From assembly GCF_033558715.1 (NCBI RefSeq), contig NZ_CP114606.1, positions 2,294,001 through 2,358,000 of the forward strand: 64,000 nt of DNA, read 5' to 3'. Both the position numbers and the translations under genes were made by a program. This DNA comes from Acinetobacter sp. YWS30-1 (GTDB lineage Bacteria; Pseudomonadota; Gammaproteobacteria; Pseudomonadales; Moraxellaceae). This document shows positions 38,606 through 47,363 of this stretch, one piece after another. Below the pieces are notes generated by a model that saw nothing but the letters and a program-made list of their open reading frames with translations, did no database searches and was not told the origin of the DNA. The stretch's first letter is position 1. Each line of letters starts with the position of its first letter.

Positions 38606-39793
38606 ATGCAAAATATAGACTTATTATTTCTCCTTCTCGGTGCAGTTCTAGTGCTTGCCATGCATGCAGGATTTGCGTTTTTAGAACTAGGGACAGTTCG
38701 CCATAAGAATCAGGTCAATGCCTTAAGTAAAATTCTCACTGACTTTTCCCTATCTGCCATCGCTTACTTTCTGGTGGGCTACTATATTGCCTATGGTCAG
38801 CATTTTTTCCACGATGCCTCTACTTTAGCAGCCGATCATGGTTATAACCTGATGCGCTGTTTCTTCCTGCTGACCTTTGCCGCAGCTATTCCTGCGATTA
38901 TCTCGGGAGGTATTGCTGAACGGGCTAAAATGCGTTCGCAGGCTTTAGCGACTTTATTTCTGGTGGCTCTGATTTATCCATTTTTTGAAGGAATGATCTG
39001 GAATGGCAACTTTGGTTTCCAGGACTGGCTGGCAAATACCTTCGGTGCCAACTTCCACGACTTTGCCGGCTCTGTGGTCGTGCATGGCATGGGAGGCTGG
39101 ATTGCTCTGGCTGCAGTCGTTTTACTTGGTGCACGTAATGGTCGATATAAGAATGATGGCCGGATTACTGCACATCCACCATCATCTATCCCTTTCCTTG
39201 CTCTAGGCTCATGGATTCTGATTGTTGGCTGGTTTGGCTTTAATGTAATGAGTGCACAACGCCTGGATGCTATTTCCGGACTGGTTGCGATTAACTCTTT
39301 AATGGCAATGGTCGGTGGAACTATTGCAGCAAAAGTAGCGGGTAAAGATGACCCGGGCTTCTTGCATAATGGTCCATTAGCCGGACTGGTTGCCATCTGT
39401 GCAGGTTCTGATGTGGTACATCCACTGGGTGCATTATTTATCGGAATCAGCGCAGGCGTGATTTTTGTAAAACTATTCACCTATACCCAAAATAAACTTA
39501 AAGTGGATGATGTATTAGGGGTTTGGCCTTTGCATGGTGTATGTGGTGCTTTCGGTGGAATTGCTGTCGGTGTATTCGGTCAGCAATGGCTAGGAGGTAT
39601 GGGCGGTGTTTCTATTATTTCACAGCTATTCGGCACCGTACTGGCGATTGTAGTAGCTCTGGTGGGTGGATTTCTGGTTTATGGTCTGCTGAAAGTGTTG
39701 ATCGGTATTCGTCTGAGTCAGGAAGAAGAATTTACCGGTGCGGATTTATCTATTCACCGGATCTCGGCAAATTCGGAAGAAAATATTTTTTAA
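38606..39793 (+). CDS. amt: Ammonium transporter
   Basis: 395 residues from ATG at 38606, which has GGAAC upstream; a GTG frame ten codons longer is possible. About 11 membrane helices. Amt/Mep/Rh signatures: the twin-histidine pore residues His160 (VVHGMGGW) and His310 (WPLHGVCGAFGG), FAFLELGTVRHKNQVN near the start, and SGGIAERAKMRS. No cleavable signal peptide. There is no glnK gene next to it, so regulation by a PII protein would be from a distant gene. Single gene with its own terminator. Confidence 0.93.
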   Translation: MQNIDLLFLLLGAVLVLAMHAGFAFLELGTVRHKNQVNALSKILTDFSLSAIAYFLVGYYIAYGQHFFHDASTLAADHGYNLMRCFFLLTFAAAIPAIISGGIAERAKMRSQALATLFLVALIYPFFEGMIWNGNFGFQDWLANTFGANFHDFAGSVVVHGMGGWIALAAVVLLGARNGRYKNDGRITAHPPSSIPFLALGSWILIVGWFGFNVMSAQRLDAISGLVAINSLMAMVGGTIAAKVAGKDDPGFLHNGPLAGLVAICAGSDVVHPLGALFIGISAGVIFVKLFTYTQNKLKVDDVLGVWPLHGVCGAFGGIAVGVFGQQWLGGMGGVSIISQLFGTVLAIVVALVGGFLVYGLLKVLIGIRLSQEEEFTGADLSIHRISANSEENIF

Positions 39794-39803
39794 GAACCAA
39801 ATT

Positions 39804-39834
39804 AAAAAAGCCCCGAATCATTGGGGCTTTTTTT
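39804..39834. terminator. Terminator between amt and the second LysE gene
   Basis: AAAAAAGCCCC (39804-39814) and GGGGCTTTTTT (39823-39833) with an eight-base loop; symmetrical A/T runs suit both converging genes. Confidence 0.88.
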
Positions 39835-39856
39835 ATGGTCTGCGATAATTGGAAAA

Positions 39857-40480
39857 TTACTTCATCCCAAAGATCAGCTTTAATCCCAGCACGGTCATGA
39901 CCGCCCCTGCTGCACGGTCAAAACCGGCTTTAAACTTCAAATATACTCGACGTGGCTTTTCAGCAGAAAGTGCAACGGCCACCAGCGAGCACCAGCCTGC
40001 ATCAATAAAGAAACATAAAACCGGTAATACAAAATAAAAGTAAGTTGGAATTTCTTTTGGCAAAAGCGCAGTAAAAATACTGGCCAATACAATGGCAATT
40101 TTTGGGTTAGATAATTGAGTAATCAAACCTGTCATATAAGCACGACGTAAGGACATCTGAGTTTGACTGTCATCGCCTGCATCGATTGGCTCTTTGGCAT
40201 GCTTGATAATTTTAAAAGCCAACCAGAGCAGATATAAACCACCACAAATTTTAAGCGCCAGATAGGCAGATGGCACCGCCAGTAAAAATGCCTGCAAACC
40301 TAGAATTGCCAGCAGACCAAAAATAGCCGCCCCTGTTCCAGTACCTAAAGCTGTAAATAGGCCATGCTTACGTGAGATCGCAATTGAATTTTTCGCTACA
40401 TAAATAGAAGTCGGTCCTGGGCTCATTGCACCTAACATGAGTGCAAAGGCAATTGAACCTAAAATCCAAAATGATTCCAC
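39857..40480 (-). CDS. LysE family exporter
   Basis: 207 residues from a GTG at 40480 that has GGATGG upstream; a TTG four codons earlier (40492) is the alternative and no ATG fits. About six membrane helices. LysE/RhtB signature ALMLGAMSPGPTSIYVAKNSI at the N-terminus and ITQLSNPKIAIVLASIFTAL in the middle. Exports an amino acid or similar metabolite; substrate unknown. It is not close in sequence to the LysE gene at 26663, so the two are separate paralogues rather than a recent copy. Confidence 0.85.
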   Translation of the reverse strand: MESFWILGSIAFALMLGAMSPGPTSIYVAKNSIAISRKHGLFTALGTGTGAAIFGLLAILGLQAFLLAVPSAYLALKICGGLYLLWLAFKIIKHAKEPIDAGDDSQTQMSLRRAYMTGLITQLSNPKIAIVLASIFTALLPKEIPTYFYFVLPVLCFFIDAGWCSLVAVALSAEKPRRVYLKFKAGFDRAAGAVMTVLGLKLIFGMK

Positions 40481-40582
40481 GTGACCATCCAAACTTAAAA
40501 TGAATGGCTTATTTTAAGTAAAAATAATTTATTTTGCTTTAATATTTCTACACAAATGATGCAATATTTGTGCGAAATCCGG

Positions 40583-40768
40583 CTATTTCTTCAATTGGTC
40601 TTGAGCGGTGAGGGATGAATCAAGCATCTTATAATCATGGTCATGCACCGGCACTCCGCCAATGATCATGCTTCGTGTATCAGTTTTAGGCTTATTCAAA
40701 GGATCATCGCAGCCAGATAAGCCTACTAAGAGCAATACACTTAAAATCGTACAGGATAGTATTTTCAT
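40583..40768 (-). CDS. Small lipoprotein, 61 residues
   Basis: Signal peptide MKILSCTILSVLLLVGLSGC with lipobox Cys20, then a 41-residue hydrophilic mature part (DDPLNKPKTDTRSMIIGG...). A very strong ribosome binding site, GAGGAGG, lies upstream. No family recognised. It may hold an envelope-stress or structural role, but nothing in the sequence says which. Confidence 0.78.
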   Translation of the reverse strand: MKILSCTILSVLLLVGLSGCDDPLNKPKTDTRSMIIGGVPVHDHDYKMLDSSLTAQDQLKK

Positions 40769-40946
40769 TATTCTATCCTCCTCTAAGTTCCCTATAAGAT
40801 TCAGATTAGCAAATTTGTTTAAATTTTCAGCATATGAATTGTGACAATCTACAAAATTTTATTCTTAGTTTAAGGAGCTCATGATTCTGCCATCCTGCTG
40901 ATTCTATTTCGCTATAATTTGCTCATTCTTAGCTTATGAAAATACC

Positions 40947-41807
40947 ATGTTTGAAAAAATCGCCCAGCATATTCCAGACCAGCGCATCTGGCTGAAAGAC
41001 AGGTTTGTAACCATACGCCGTCTGGATCTGGTGCATCCGCAAATATCAGGCAACAAGTTTTTTAAACTGAAATACAACTTTCTGGAAGCACAGCAACTTG
41101 GCTTTAAAAAGCTGCTTACTTTTGGTGGCGCTTATTCCAATCATATTGCCGCAACGGCGTTTGCAACACGGCAGTTTGGCTTTGAGAGTGTCGGCATTAT
41201 TCGGGGTGAGGAACTGGCCCATCAGCCTTTAAACCCCACTTTAGCGTTGGCACAACAATTCGGAATGCAACTGCATTTTGTGAGTCGTGAAGAATATCGA
41301 CGTAAACAGGACGCTAATTATCTAACAGCGTTAGCACAAAAATTTCCTGTACATTGCATCATTCCTGAAGGCGGTACTAATGCATTGGCGATTCGGGGAT
41401 GTCAGGAGATTCTAAAGGATGGTGACGCACAATTTGACGTGATCTGCTGTGCAGTAGGCACTGGAGGCACGATCACAGGTTTGATTGAAGCCAGCCAGCC
41501 TCATCAACAGGTATTAGGATTTTCTGCCTTAAAAGGCAACTTCCTGAATGAGGAGGTGGCTAAGCTGACCAAGAAAAGAAACTGGTCCATTCTCGATGAT
41601 TATTGTTGCAGTGGTTATGCCAAAACCACTCCTGAACTGATCCAGTTTATACAGCACTTTGAAGCTGAATATGATATTCCCTTAGAGCAGATTTATACTG
41701 GAAAAATGCTGTTGGGAATTTCAAATCTGATTGAAAAAGGCTGCTTTCCACCAGAAACAAAACTGCTGATCCTGCATACTGGTGGACTACAAGGTCGAAA
41801 TATTTAA
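40947..41807 (+). CDS. PLP-dependent D-cysteine desulfhydrase / ACC deaminase-like enzyme
   Basis: 286 residues, somewhat short for the family. Fold type II PLP enzyme: the PLP lysine is in SGNKFFKLKYNF, the substrate-binding stretch is FGGAYSNHIAATAFAT, and the phosphate loop is AVGTGGTITGL. Family members break D-cysteine to pyruvate, sulfide and ammonia, or deaminate 1-aminocyclopropane-1-carboxylate. Which substrate this one uses cannot be told by eye. It converges with the DUF4870 gene with only 24 bases between the stops and no clear terminator. Confidence 0.85.
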   Translation: MFEKIAQHIPDQRIWLKDRFVTIRRLDLVHPQISGNKFFKLKYNFLEAQQLGFKKLLTFGGAYSNHIAATAFATRQFGFESVGIIRGEELAHQPLNPTLALAQQFGMQLHFVSREEYRRKQDANYLTALAQKFPVHCIIPEGGTNALAIRGCQEILKDGDAQFDVICCAVGTGGTITGLIEASQPHQQVLGFSALKGNFLNEEVAKLTKKRNWSILDDYCCSGYAKTTPELIQFIQHFEAEYDIPLEQIYTGKMLLGISNLIEKGCFPPETKLLILHTGGLQGRNI

Positions 41808-41831
41808 ATCGCTTAAAGTTCTGATCGAAAC

Positions 41832-42155
41832 TTAAATGCCTATCGGATTATTTTCATTGAGTGCAATTAGCCCTTTGACCAGCCGATAGACATGCCAGAC
41901 AAAGACCAGAAAAATAATCACAAAACCGATTAGAATCACGGTGAGCAGCCCACCTAGAATATAACCCAGCAAGCTGAACCAGAAGGTTTTAATCTGCCAG
42001 TCCACATGACTTTCCAGCCAGGTGCCCCGCATTTCATCACGTTTAATATAATTCATGATAATGGCGATTAATGGGGTTATTCCCAGGAAAAAACCCAGTA
42101 GATGAAGAATATAGCTGATCAGATTATATTGTTTGTATGCTGCCGTATCCGTCAT
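41832..42155 (-). CDS. DUF4870-like membrane protein
   Basis: 107 residues. Three or so hydrophobic segments: LISYILHLLGFFLGITPLIAIIMNYI, then WFSLLGYILGGLLTVILIGFVIIFLVFVWHVYR. The YIKRDEMRGTWLESHVDWQIKTFW stretch between them (charged, with W-x-x-S-H-x-x-W-Q) matches the DUF4870/YqaE-neighbour type of small membrane protein of unknown function. AAGGAATA precedes the ATG. Confidence 0.78.
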   Translation of the reverse strand: MTDTAAYKQYNLISYILHLLGFFLGITPLIAIIMNYIKRDEMRGTWLESHVDWQIKTFWFSLLGYILGGLLTVILIGFVIIFLVFVWHVYRLVKGLIALNENNPIGI

Positions 42156-42309
42156 AAATTATTCCTTTTCATTGTGATTATTTTTTAGGCATGACAAAAC
42201 TATGCATGAATCCGCCAGCTGCTTCAAATTATTTATGATAAATATTCGCTAACACGTTGTAATTCGGGCAGCCCCCTTCAGGAATAGCCAAAGCTGAAAT
42301 AAAATTGTC

Positions 42310-42315
42310 TATAAT
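42310..42315 (+). promoter_or_regulatory. -10 element ahead of the HI0933-type gene
   Basis: Perfect TATAAT 29 bases before the ATG at 42345. No strong -35 at the proper spacing. Confidence 0.42.
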
Positions 42316-42344
42316 GCTCCCCTTTCTTCTCCCTTGAGTGTGTC

Positions 42345-43544
42345 ATGTCTGTTCAGCAATACGATGTTTTGGTCATAGGTGCAGGTGCATCAGGTTTAAT
42401 GACGGCCTATATGGCAGCACAACGTGGTCGTAAAGTCGTAGTCGTTGAAAAAGCCAATAAGGTGGGTAAGAAAATCCTGATGTCCGGTGGTGGCAAATGC
42501 AATTTCACCAACCTCTATGTCGAACCTGAAAATTTCATCTCGCACAATCCGCATTTCGTGATTTCAGCACTGAGCCGCTATACCAATTGGAATTTTATTG
42601 GCATGGTCTGCGAATATGGCATCGAGTATGAAGAACGTAAACATGGACAGTTATTCACCTTAAATGGTGCTAAAGAAATTCTGGCGATGTTGCTGTCCGA
42701 ATGTGACAAGACCGGGCTGGTCGAAATCAAAACCAATTGCGAAGTGAAAGCCGTCAATACTGTGGACGATCAAGGATTTCAAGTAGCCACTTCTTTAGGA
42801 TATTTTGAAGTGGAATCAGTTGTGGTTGCTTCTGGTGGCCTGTCAATTCCCACTCTAGGCGGTTCAGGCATCGGCTATGAGATTGCCAAACAGTTTGGAC
42901 ATCATGTCTATCCAACCCGTGCCGGTCTGGTGCCGTTTACTTTCTCGGATAGTTTCAAGGAAGTCACCACCCGTCTGAGCGGTAATGCAGTTGAAGCCAC
43001 GCTGTCCAATGATTTAAACAGTTTTACTGAAGCTTTACTGTTTACCCATCGTGGCCTAAGTGGCCCTAGCTCCCTACAGCTGTCAAATTACTGGGATGTT
43101 GGCCAAAGCTTTAAGGTCGATTTCTTACCAAGTGTCGACCTGTTTGATTTCTTTAAATCTAAAAAACAGAGTCAGCCTAAAGTTCTGCTACGCACTCTAT
43201 TGACCGAATATTTACCGAAAAGTGTAGTACTAGAATTACAGAATCTGATCTGGACTGAAGTAGCTGAAACACCCATTGGCAATATTAGTGATGACAAGCT
43301 GGAACAGATTGCCAAACGTTTAAGTGGCTTTGAACTGAAGCCTTCTGGAACTGAAGGTTACCGGACAGCTGAAGTGACTTTGGGCGGCGTAGATACAACC
43401 GAAGTTTCATCTAAAACAATGGAAAGCAAAAAGCAGAAAGGCTTGTATTTTGTGGGCGAAATACTGGATGTGACTGGTCATTTGGGAGGTTTTAACTTCC
43501 AATGGGCATGGTCATCAGCACATGCCGCATCGGAATATGTTTAA
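42345..43544 (+). CDS. HI0933/YhiN-type FAD-dependent oxidoreductase
   Basis: 399 residues. N-terminal dinucleotide-binding motif VIGAGASGLMTAYMAAQRG and VVEKANKVGKKILMSGGGKCNFTN, the hallmark of the HI0933 family. C-terminal GGVDTTEVSSKTMESKK and LYFVGEILDVTGHLGGFNFQWAWSSA close the FAD fold. Related enzymes are flavoproteins of uncertain function, one of which (RdsA) acts on rRNA nucleoside reduction. That role is not shown here. Single gene; a T-rich region follows without a strong terminator. Confidence 0.9.
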   Translation: MSVQQYDVLVIGAGASGLMTAYMAAQRGRKVVVVEKANKVGKKILMSGGGKCNFTNLYVEPENFISHNPHFVISALSRYTNWNFIGMVCEYGIEYEERKHGQLFTLNGAKEILAMLLSECDKTGLVEIKTNCEVKAVNTVDDQGFQVATSLGYFEVESVVVASGGLSIPTLGGSGIGYEIAKQFGHHVYPTRAGLVPFTFSDSFKEVTTRLSGNAVEATLSNDLNSFTEALLFTHRGLSGPSSLQLSNYWDVGQSFKVDFLPSVDLFDFFKSKKQSQPKVLLRTLLTEYLPKSVVLELQNLIWTEVAETPIGNISDDKLEQIAKRLSGFELKPSGTEGYRTAEVTLGGVDTTEVSSKTMESKKQKGLYFVGEILDVTGHLGGFNFQWAWSSAHAASEYV

Positions 43545-43578
43545 TACAAAGATGATCTGGGAAGAGAAAATACTTCGC

Positions 43579-43731
43579 TTATTCCAGATAATCCGTTTTA
43601 AACAGGCTGAGATTGGCCGTATTTTCTAAACGGTCAATCGTCAGTTGCATTTTCTGAGCCGCTTCCTGCAGATGTAAGGGTACTTGATCTGCCATAGGTG
43701 CCATGAATTTATGCTGAAATGTTTTCCACAT
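43579..43731 (-). CDS. 50-residue soluble microprotein
   Basis: Frame MWKTFQHKFMAPMADQVPLH... ending FKTDYLE, probably a short amphipathic helix pair (LQEAAQKMQLTIDRLENTA). A strong ribosome binding site (AAAGGAGA) lies eight bases before the ATG, which is the main reason to call it a gene. It lies just past the HI0933-type gene on the opposite strand. No family recognised; it might be a small adaptor. Confidence 0.6.
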   Translation of the reverse strand: MWKTFQHKFMAPMADQVPLHLQEAAQKMQLTIDRLENTANLSLFKTDYLE

Positions 43732-43860
43732 CTTATTGATCTCCTTTTTCTTTATATTTTTAATGCAAGAAAAATACCAAAATCATTTTAGTATTCACTT
43801 GAATATTCTATATTTTTTAAAAAAGAAATTCTATGTATAGTGACTAGGCAGTATTTCGAC

Positions 43861-44028
43861 TTAGTTAAATTCGTCTGGATCAGGTATTTTCTTATCCAGC
43901 TCTTTTTCAGCCTGCTCATCCTGTTTGCTTTTCACAAAGACAAATCGATAAGCAGCCGTGAAAAAGCCAATGGTTATGCCTGCTATCACTAAGGGTGCTA
44001 ACAGATTATTCGGTTTCTTGGCATTCAT
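43861..44028 (-). CDS. 55-residue membrane microprotein
   Basis: Frame MNAKKPNNLLAPLVIAGITI..., one membrane segment (about 9-33), then a highly charged Lys/Asp/Glu tail ending in DPDEFN. GAGGAAA lies before the ATG. It follows the channel gene on the same strand, after that gene's terminator, so it is probably expressed separately. Function unknown. Confidence 0.62.
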   Translation of the reverse strand: MNAKKPNNLLAPLVIAGITIGFFTAAYRFVFVKSKQDEQAEKELDKKIPDPDEFN

Positions 44029-44046
44029 TCAGATTTCCTCAGGATT

Positions 44047-44079
44047 AAAAAAATCGACCACTCAAGCGTGGCCGATTTT
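44047..44079 (-). terminator. Terminator of the channel gene
   Basis: AAAATCGaCCAC and GTGGcCGATTTT arms with one mismatch; on the minus strand it ends in a run of T. Lies 17 bases past the stop. Confidence 0.82.
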
Positions 44080-44095
44080 GTTTAAATAGAACAGG

Positions 44096-45931
44096 TTAAT
44101 TCGGGTCATCTTTTTTTGGATGACTATCGACATCCGGTTCTTCTTCACCTGTAGAACCAAATGGATTATTCGCTGGTGGATGAGTTGGATCAACTTGAAG
44201 CGAATCCGGTACAGCCTGATCGACATCTGGTGTCACCTGATCTACACCTGAAGCTTCATCATCCTGCGGTGCAGTGGTCAAGGTCGCTGGCGTACTATTG
44301 GATAAATTGGTACGCATCGGCGCATTGTCATCTTGTGATTGATCTTGCTTCGGCACAATATTTTCTCCTGTAGTTGAACTGCCTGCACCTGTAGTACCAC
44401 TGACATCAGCACCTAAGCCTGAAGTCATGATATTAGTTTCATTTTTCAAAGGATTCGGCTCTTTAGCTTCTCGTTTAGCTTTATCGATCAAATCAGTCAG
44501 TACACGTTCTGCTGGTTGACGGCCACCGAGACCAAAGGCCAAGGCAAATGCCACAGCAACAGCACCCAGAGTTAAACCGAAGGCCAGATTCACGATCGAG
44601 TCAGCAATGCCCATGGCACGTAGACCCATCGCAATGACCAGACCCATGATCAGTACACGAACTAGGTTCGCTAACCAGCGTGAACTGTTATATTCACCAC
44701 GTTGCACAATATTGGCAACTACATTGGCCAGCCAGAAGCCAATCACCAGGATCACAGCACCTAGCAGGATGTTTGCACCGAAGTAGATGAACATCGCGAT
44801 CAGGCCACTCACCTGTTCAAAGCCTAAACGGTCCGCAGCTTCGGAAACTGCAAATAGCATGGTGAACAGTACAATCAGATAACCCACCAGACTTGATAGT
44901 TTGGTTTTGCCTAGGAAGCGTTGCAGATCCAGTTTAGCTGGAACCTCATCTACGCCTGTTCCGGCAACGACTTCAGTCACCAGACGTGCTACCAGTCTAG
45001 ACACCACATAAGCCAGAATCAGAATCAGTGCGGCTGCAATGATATTTGGAATGGCATTCATGATCTCATACAGCATTGCAGTTGCTGGTTGAGAAATTGC
45101 TTCGATACCCAGTGCTTCAAATGCAATGATTAATGACGTAATAATTACAACTGCGAAGATGAATGAACCAATCAGTTGAGCGACATTCGAGTTTTTGAAA
45201 ATGCCGACTTTTTCAGCTTGATGTTGAATATTCAGGCTGTTGAGCAAACCTTCAACTATACCGCGAACGATTTTTGCCAGAATGTATCCGACAAATACAA
45301 TAACTGCAGCAATGAAGATATTAGGCAGATAACTTACAACATCAGTCAGCATGTTCTGCACTGGCAGTAATAAACCATGTAGACCTAGAATCGACAAGAC
45401 GATTGGCAAGAACAGCAGTAAAATCAGCCAGTAAACAATTTCACTGATATTTTGGCTAATTGGGCTGACACCGACTTCGGCACTCAGCTTTTCATCCAGC
45501 TGGGTGCGATCAAGCATTTTTTGCAAGCCGACTTTGACCAGATTCGCCACAATCCACCCAACAAAGGCCACAGCAACAGCCGCCAGCAATTGTGGAATAA
45601 AGAGCAGGAACTGCTGGATCATATTACTGAACGGTCCGCTCACTGCTGTCAGATTCAACACGTTAAGCGCACCGATGACTGCAATAATCAGAATAATCCA
45701 GAACACAACACGAGCGATAATACTCTCGACATTAGAGCGATGTCCTGTCGCTGCATTTAAGTGTGTATTGGTCCCTAGTTTTTGCAAGATTTTTTTAACA
45801 CCTGCCGAGACGAGTAATGCAATAATCCAACCTAGGACTAATATGGCAATTGCACTAAGAATTGGATGAAACTGATCCCAGTAGTACATGGCATCATAGC
45901 CACCACGTGGGCCTCTCATATAATCATTCAT
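44096..45931 (-). CDS. Mechanosensitive-type channel with TM-helix repeats (CmpX-like)
   Basis: 611 residues. Repeated units of a hydrophobic helix plus amphipathic stretch (FVGWIVANLVKVGLQKML, FVGYILAKIVRGIVEGLL, LAYVVSRLVARLVTEVV, IGFWLANVVANIVQRGE) are typical of the TM-helix repeat, found in cytoplasmic-membrane MscS-like proteins such as Pseudomonas CmpX. Near the C-terminal end of the membrane part lies an Ala/Gly-rich pore-like helix (LGAVAVAFALAFGLGGRQPAERVL), as in MscS. The last 130 residues are a soluble acidic, Asp/Pro/Thr-rich tail. Probably senses membrane tension or envelope stress. AGAGGGC precedes the ATG. Confidence 0.85.
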   Translation of the reverse strand: MNDYMRGPRGGYDAMYYWDQFHPILSAIAILVLGWIIALLVSAGVKKILQKLGTNTHLNAATGHRSNVESIIARVVFWIILIIAVIGALNVLNLTAVSGPFSNMIQQFLLFIPQLLAAVAVAFVGWIVANLVKVGLQKMLDRTQLDEKLSAEVGVSPISQNISEIVYWLILLLFLPIVLSILGLHGLLLPVQNMLTDVVSYLPNIFIAAVIVFVGYILAKIVRGIVEGLLNSLNIQHQAEKVGIFKNSNVAQLIGSFIFAVVIITSLIIAFEALGIEAISQPATAMLYEIMNAIPNIIAAALILILAYVVSRLVARLVTEVVAGTGVDEVPAKLDLQRFLGKTKLSSLVGYLIVLFTMLFAVSEAADRLGFEQVSGLIAMFIYFGANILLGAVILVIGFWLANVVANIVQRGEYNSSRWLANLVRVLIMGLVIAMGLRAMGIADSIVNLAFGLTLGAVAVAFALAFGLGGRQPAERVLTDLIDKAKREAKEPNPLKNETNIMTSGLGADVSGTTGAGSSTTGENIVPKQDQSQDDNAPMRTNLSNSTPATLTTAPQDDEASGVDQVTPDVDQAVPDSLQVDPTHPPANNPFGSTGEEEPDVDSHPKKDDPN

Positions 45932-46084
45932 GTTTTCTGCCCTCTTTGTTATTACGCTATTTATCTGAATTCACGAGCTTATTTTTGAAATCTTCAGCTC
46001 TTTCCGATTGCTTATAAAGCTTGAACTTCCTGTGCTTAGCTTGCCTGGAGATACAGAACTTTGAAAAACATCACCACCTATTGC

Positions 46085-46118
46085 AAAAAAGCCCTAGTCA
46101 TGAACCAGAGCTTTTTTT
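46085..46118 (-). terminator. Terminator of the 46130 gene
   Basis: AAAAAAGC/GCTTTTTT outer arms with a partly paired inner part; T run on the minus strand. 11 bases after the stop. Confidence 0.7.
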
Positions 46119-46129
46119 AACAATCTCAA

Positions 46130-46483
46130 TTATTGGGTGGCCTGTTGAGCATCAGTTGCAGTGGCTTCTGCTGTATCTTGTGACATTTCGCCTACAGTGG
46201 CTGTTGCTTCTGTCATCGCATCATCTGCGGTAGCCATTGCTTCATTGCTTTCACCGCCTGGAGTAGTAGCCGGACTACCATTATTGGTAGGGGCTTCAGT
46301 CGCTGGTACTGGTGTATTAGGCTGGGTCGCAGGCGCATCTGGCTTCACATCTGCAAACATATAGAACAGGACTGCCAGTAAAAAGATACCGACCAAAATC
46401 AGGATATAGACAGGAATGCGCTTCTTCTGCGTGATTGCTGCCTGATCATGCAAAGGTGGTTTTTTATTAAAATCATCAACCAT
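46130..46483 (-). CDS. Single-pass membrane protein with Ala/Thr-rich outer tail
   Basis: 117 residues from the second of two ATGs (46489, 46483); GAGAGAGA upstream fits both. A short cytoplasmic start (VDDFNKKPPLHDQ), one membrane helix (about 24-46, VYILILVGIFLLAVLFYMFA), and then a long periplasmic tail rich in Pro, Thr, Ala and later Glu/Asp/Gln (TEATATVGEMSQDTAEATAT). No folded domain is evident. It lies upstream of the channel gene on the same strand, past a terminator. Function unknown. Confidence 0.75.
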   Translation of the reverse strand: MVDDFNKKPPLHDQAAITQKKRIPVYILILVGIFLLAVLFYMFADVKPDAPATQPNTPVPATEAPTNNGSPATTPGGESNEAMATADDAMTEATATVGEMSQDTAEATATDAQQATQ

Positions 46484-46489
46484 GACCAT

Positions 46490-46876
46490 TCTCTCTCTTT
46501 CTTATTCATAAGTAGATTTTTATCATAACAAGCAGTTATCACAGCTTCTGTGACAAAAGATGGTGAGATAGTGAATGGATGTAAGTTATATGTATGAGTC
46601 TGATGAACTTGGTATTAGTTTCAAAAAGAGGCATTTTCTAGCCTGAACATACTATGGTCTTATGGTTAGAAACTCTCTTCCCAGACAGTTGATGCTGGCG
46701 GTTTTTAGATGATTTATCAGGAATTGAATTGCCTATAAAACAAACAACATACTACTATGATTTTATTAAATTTTAAGCACATTTTTAAGTAGGCTAAAAC
46801 ATGCTGTAAAAATACCGTTTTTCAATATACCTGCTACTTTGCGCAAAATACGTTATAATTATCCACCTTATTTTTC
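46490..46876. other. Intergenic region of about 390 bases
   Basis: Contains no credible gene. The TATAAT at 46854-46859 is a likely -10 for the next gene. If so, transcription would begin near 46866, which leaves only about ten bases before an ATG at 46877 and favours the start at 46892. The left part holds the promoter of the 46130 gene. Confidence 0.45.
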
Positions 46877-46891
46877 ATGCACCCGAGTTTT

Positions 46892-47314
46892 ATGGCGTAT
46901 CGTCAACAGAGTGTATCGCTTGATCTTGACACTGACGTCACACATCAATGTGCTTTGCACTACACTCGTGATCAGCATCTGATTGGAATCATTGAATTTA
47001 GCAAACCGAGCTTTATGCTACGCTGGCAGGATCTGGAATATTTCCGCCGCCGTACTGAAGAAATGTCGGTAATGCCTTTTCCGGACTGCATTAATGCCAT
47101 GGTCATTGATGTACGGAATGTTGCGGCTTGGCTAGATAATGACGTTCCGATTATTCCATGGCGCCTACTGGAAGAAGATTGTCCGGTACGTCTAGTTGTG
47201 CCTGCGGATCGGATCGAGCATTATGCCGGTTTCTTTGAGCCAACCTGGTTAACGACCGATACAGATACTGCCATTCAGGAAATTCGTGACTTTATGGATA
47301 TGTTTGTACATTAA
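46892..47314 (+). CDS. Conserved-looking cytoplasmic protein of unknown function
   Basis: 140 residues from ATG 46892 (MAYRQQSVSLDLDTD), chosen over the ATG at 46877 because of the -10 box position and the CCGAG sequence four bases ahead. Mixed alpha/beta sequence with CINAMVIDVRNVAAWLDNDVPIIPWRL and LVVPADRIEHYAGFFEPTWLT, resembling a STAS-like or small regulatory domain. No membrane segment. I do not recognise the family. A good terminator follows. Confidence 0.72.
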   Translation: MAYRQQSVSLDLDTDVTHQCALHYTRDQHLIGIIEFSKPSFMLRWQDLEYFRRRTEEMSVMPFPDCINAMVIDVRNVAAWLDNDVPIIPWRLLEEDCPVRLVVPADRIEHYAGFFEPTWLTTDTDTAIQEIRDFMDMFVH

Positions 47315-47326
47315 TTCCTGAATAGC

Positions 47327-47353
47327 AAAAAACCTCCATATGGAGGTTTTTTT
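47327..47353 (+). terminator. Terminator after the 46892 gene
   Basis: AAAAAACCTCCA and TGGAGGTTTTTTT around a short loop, ending in T residues. Confidence 0.88.
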
Positions 47354-47363
47354 GTGCCTAAAA

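Noticed and set aside
26663..40480. The two LysE-family genes as a recent duplication
   Set aside because: Outside the family motifs the sequences differ throughout, so they are old paralogues and not a recent copy.
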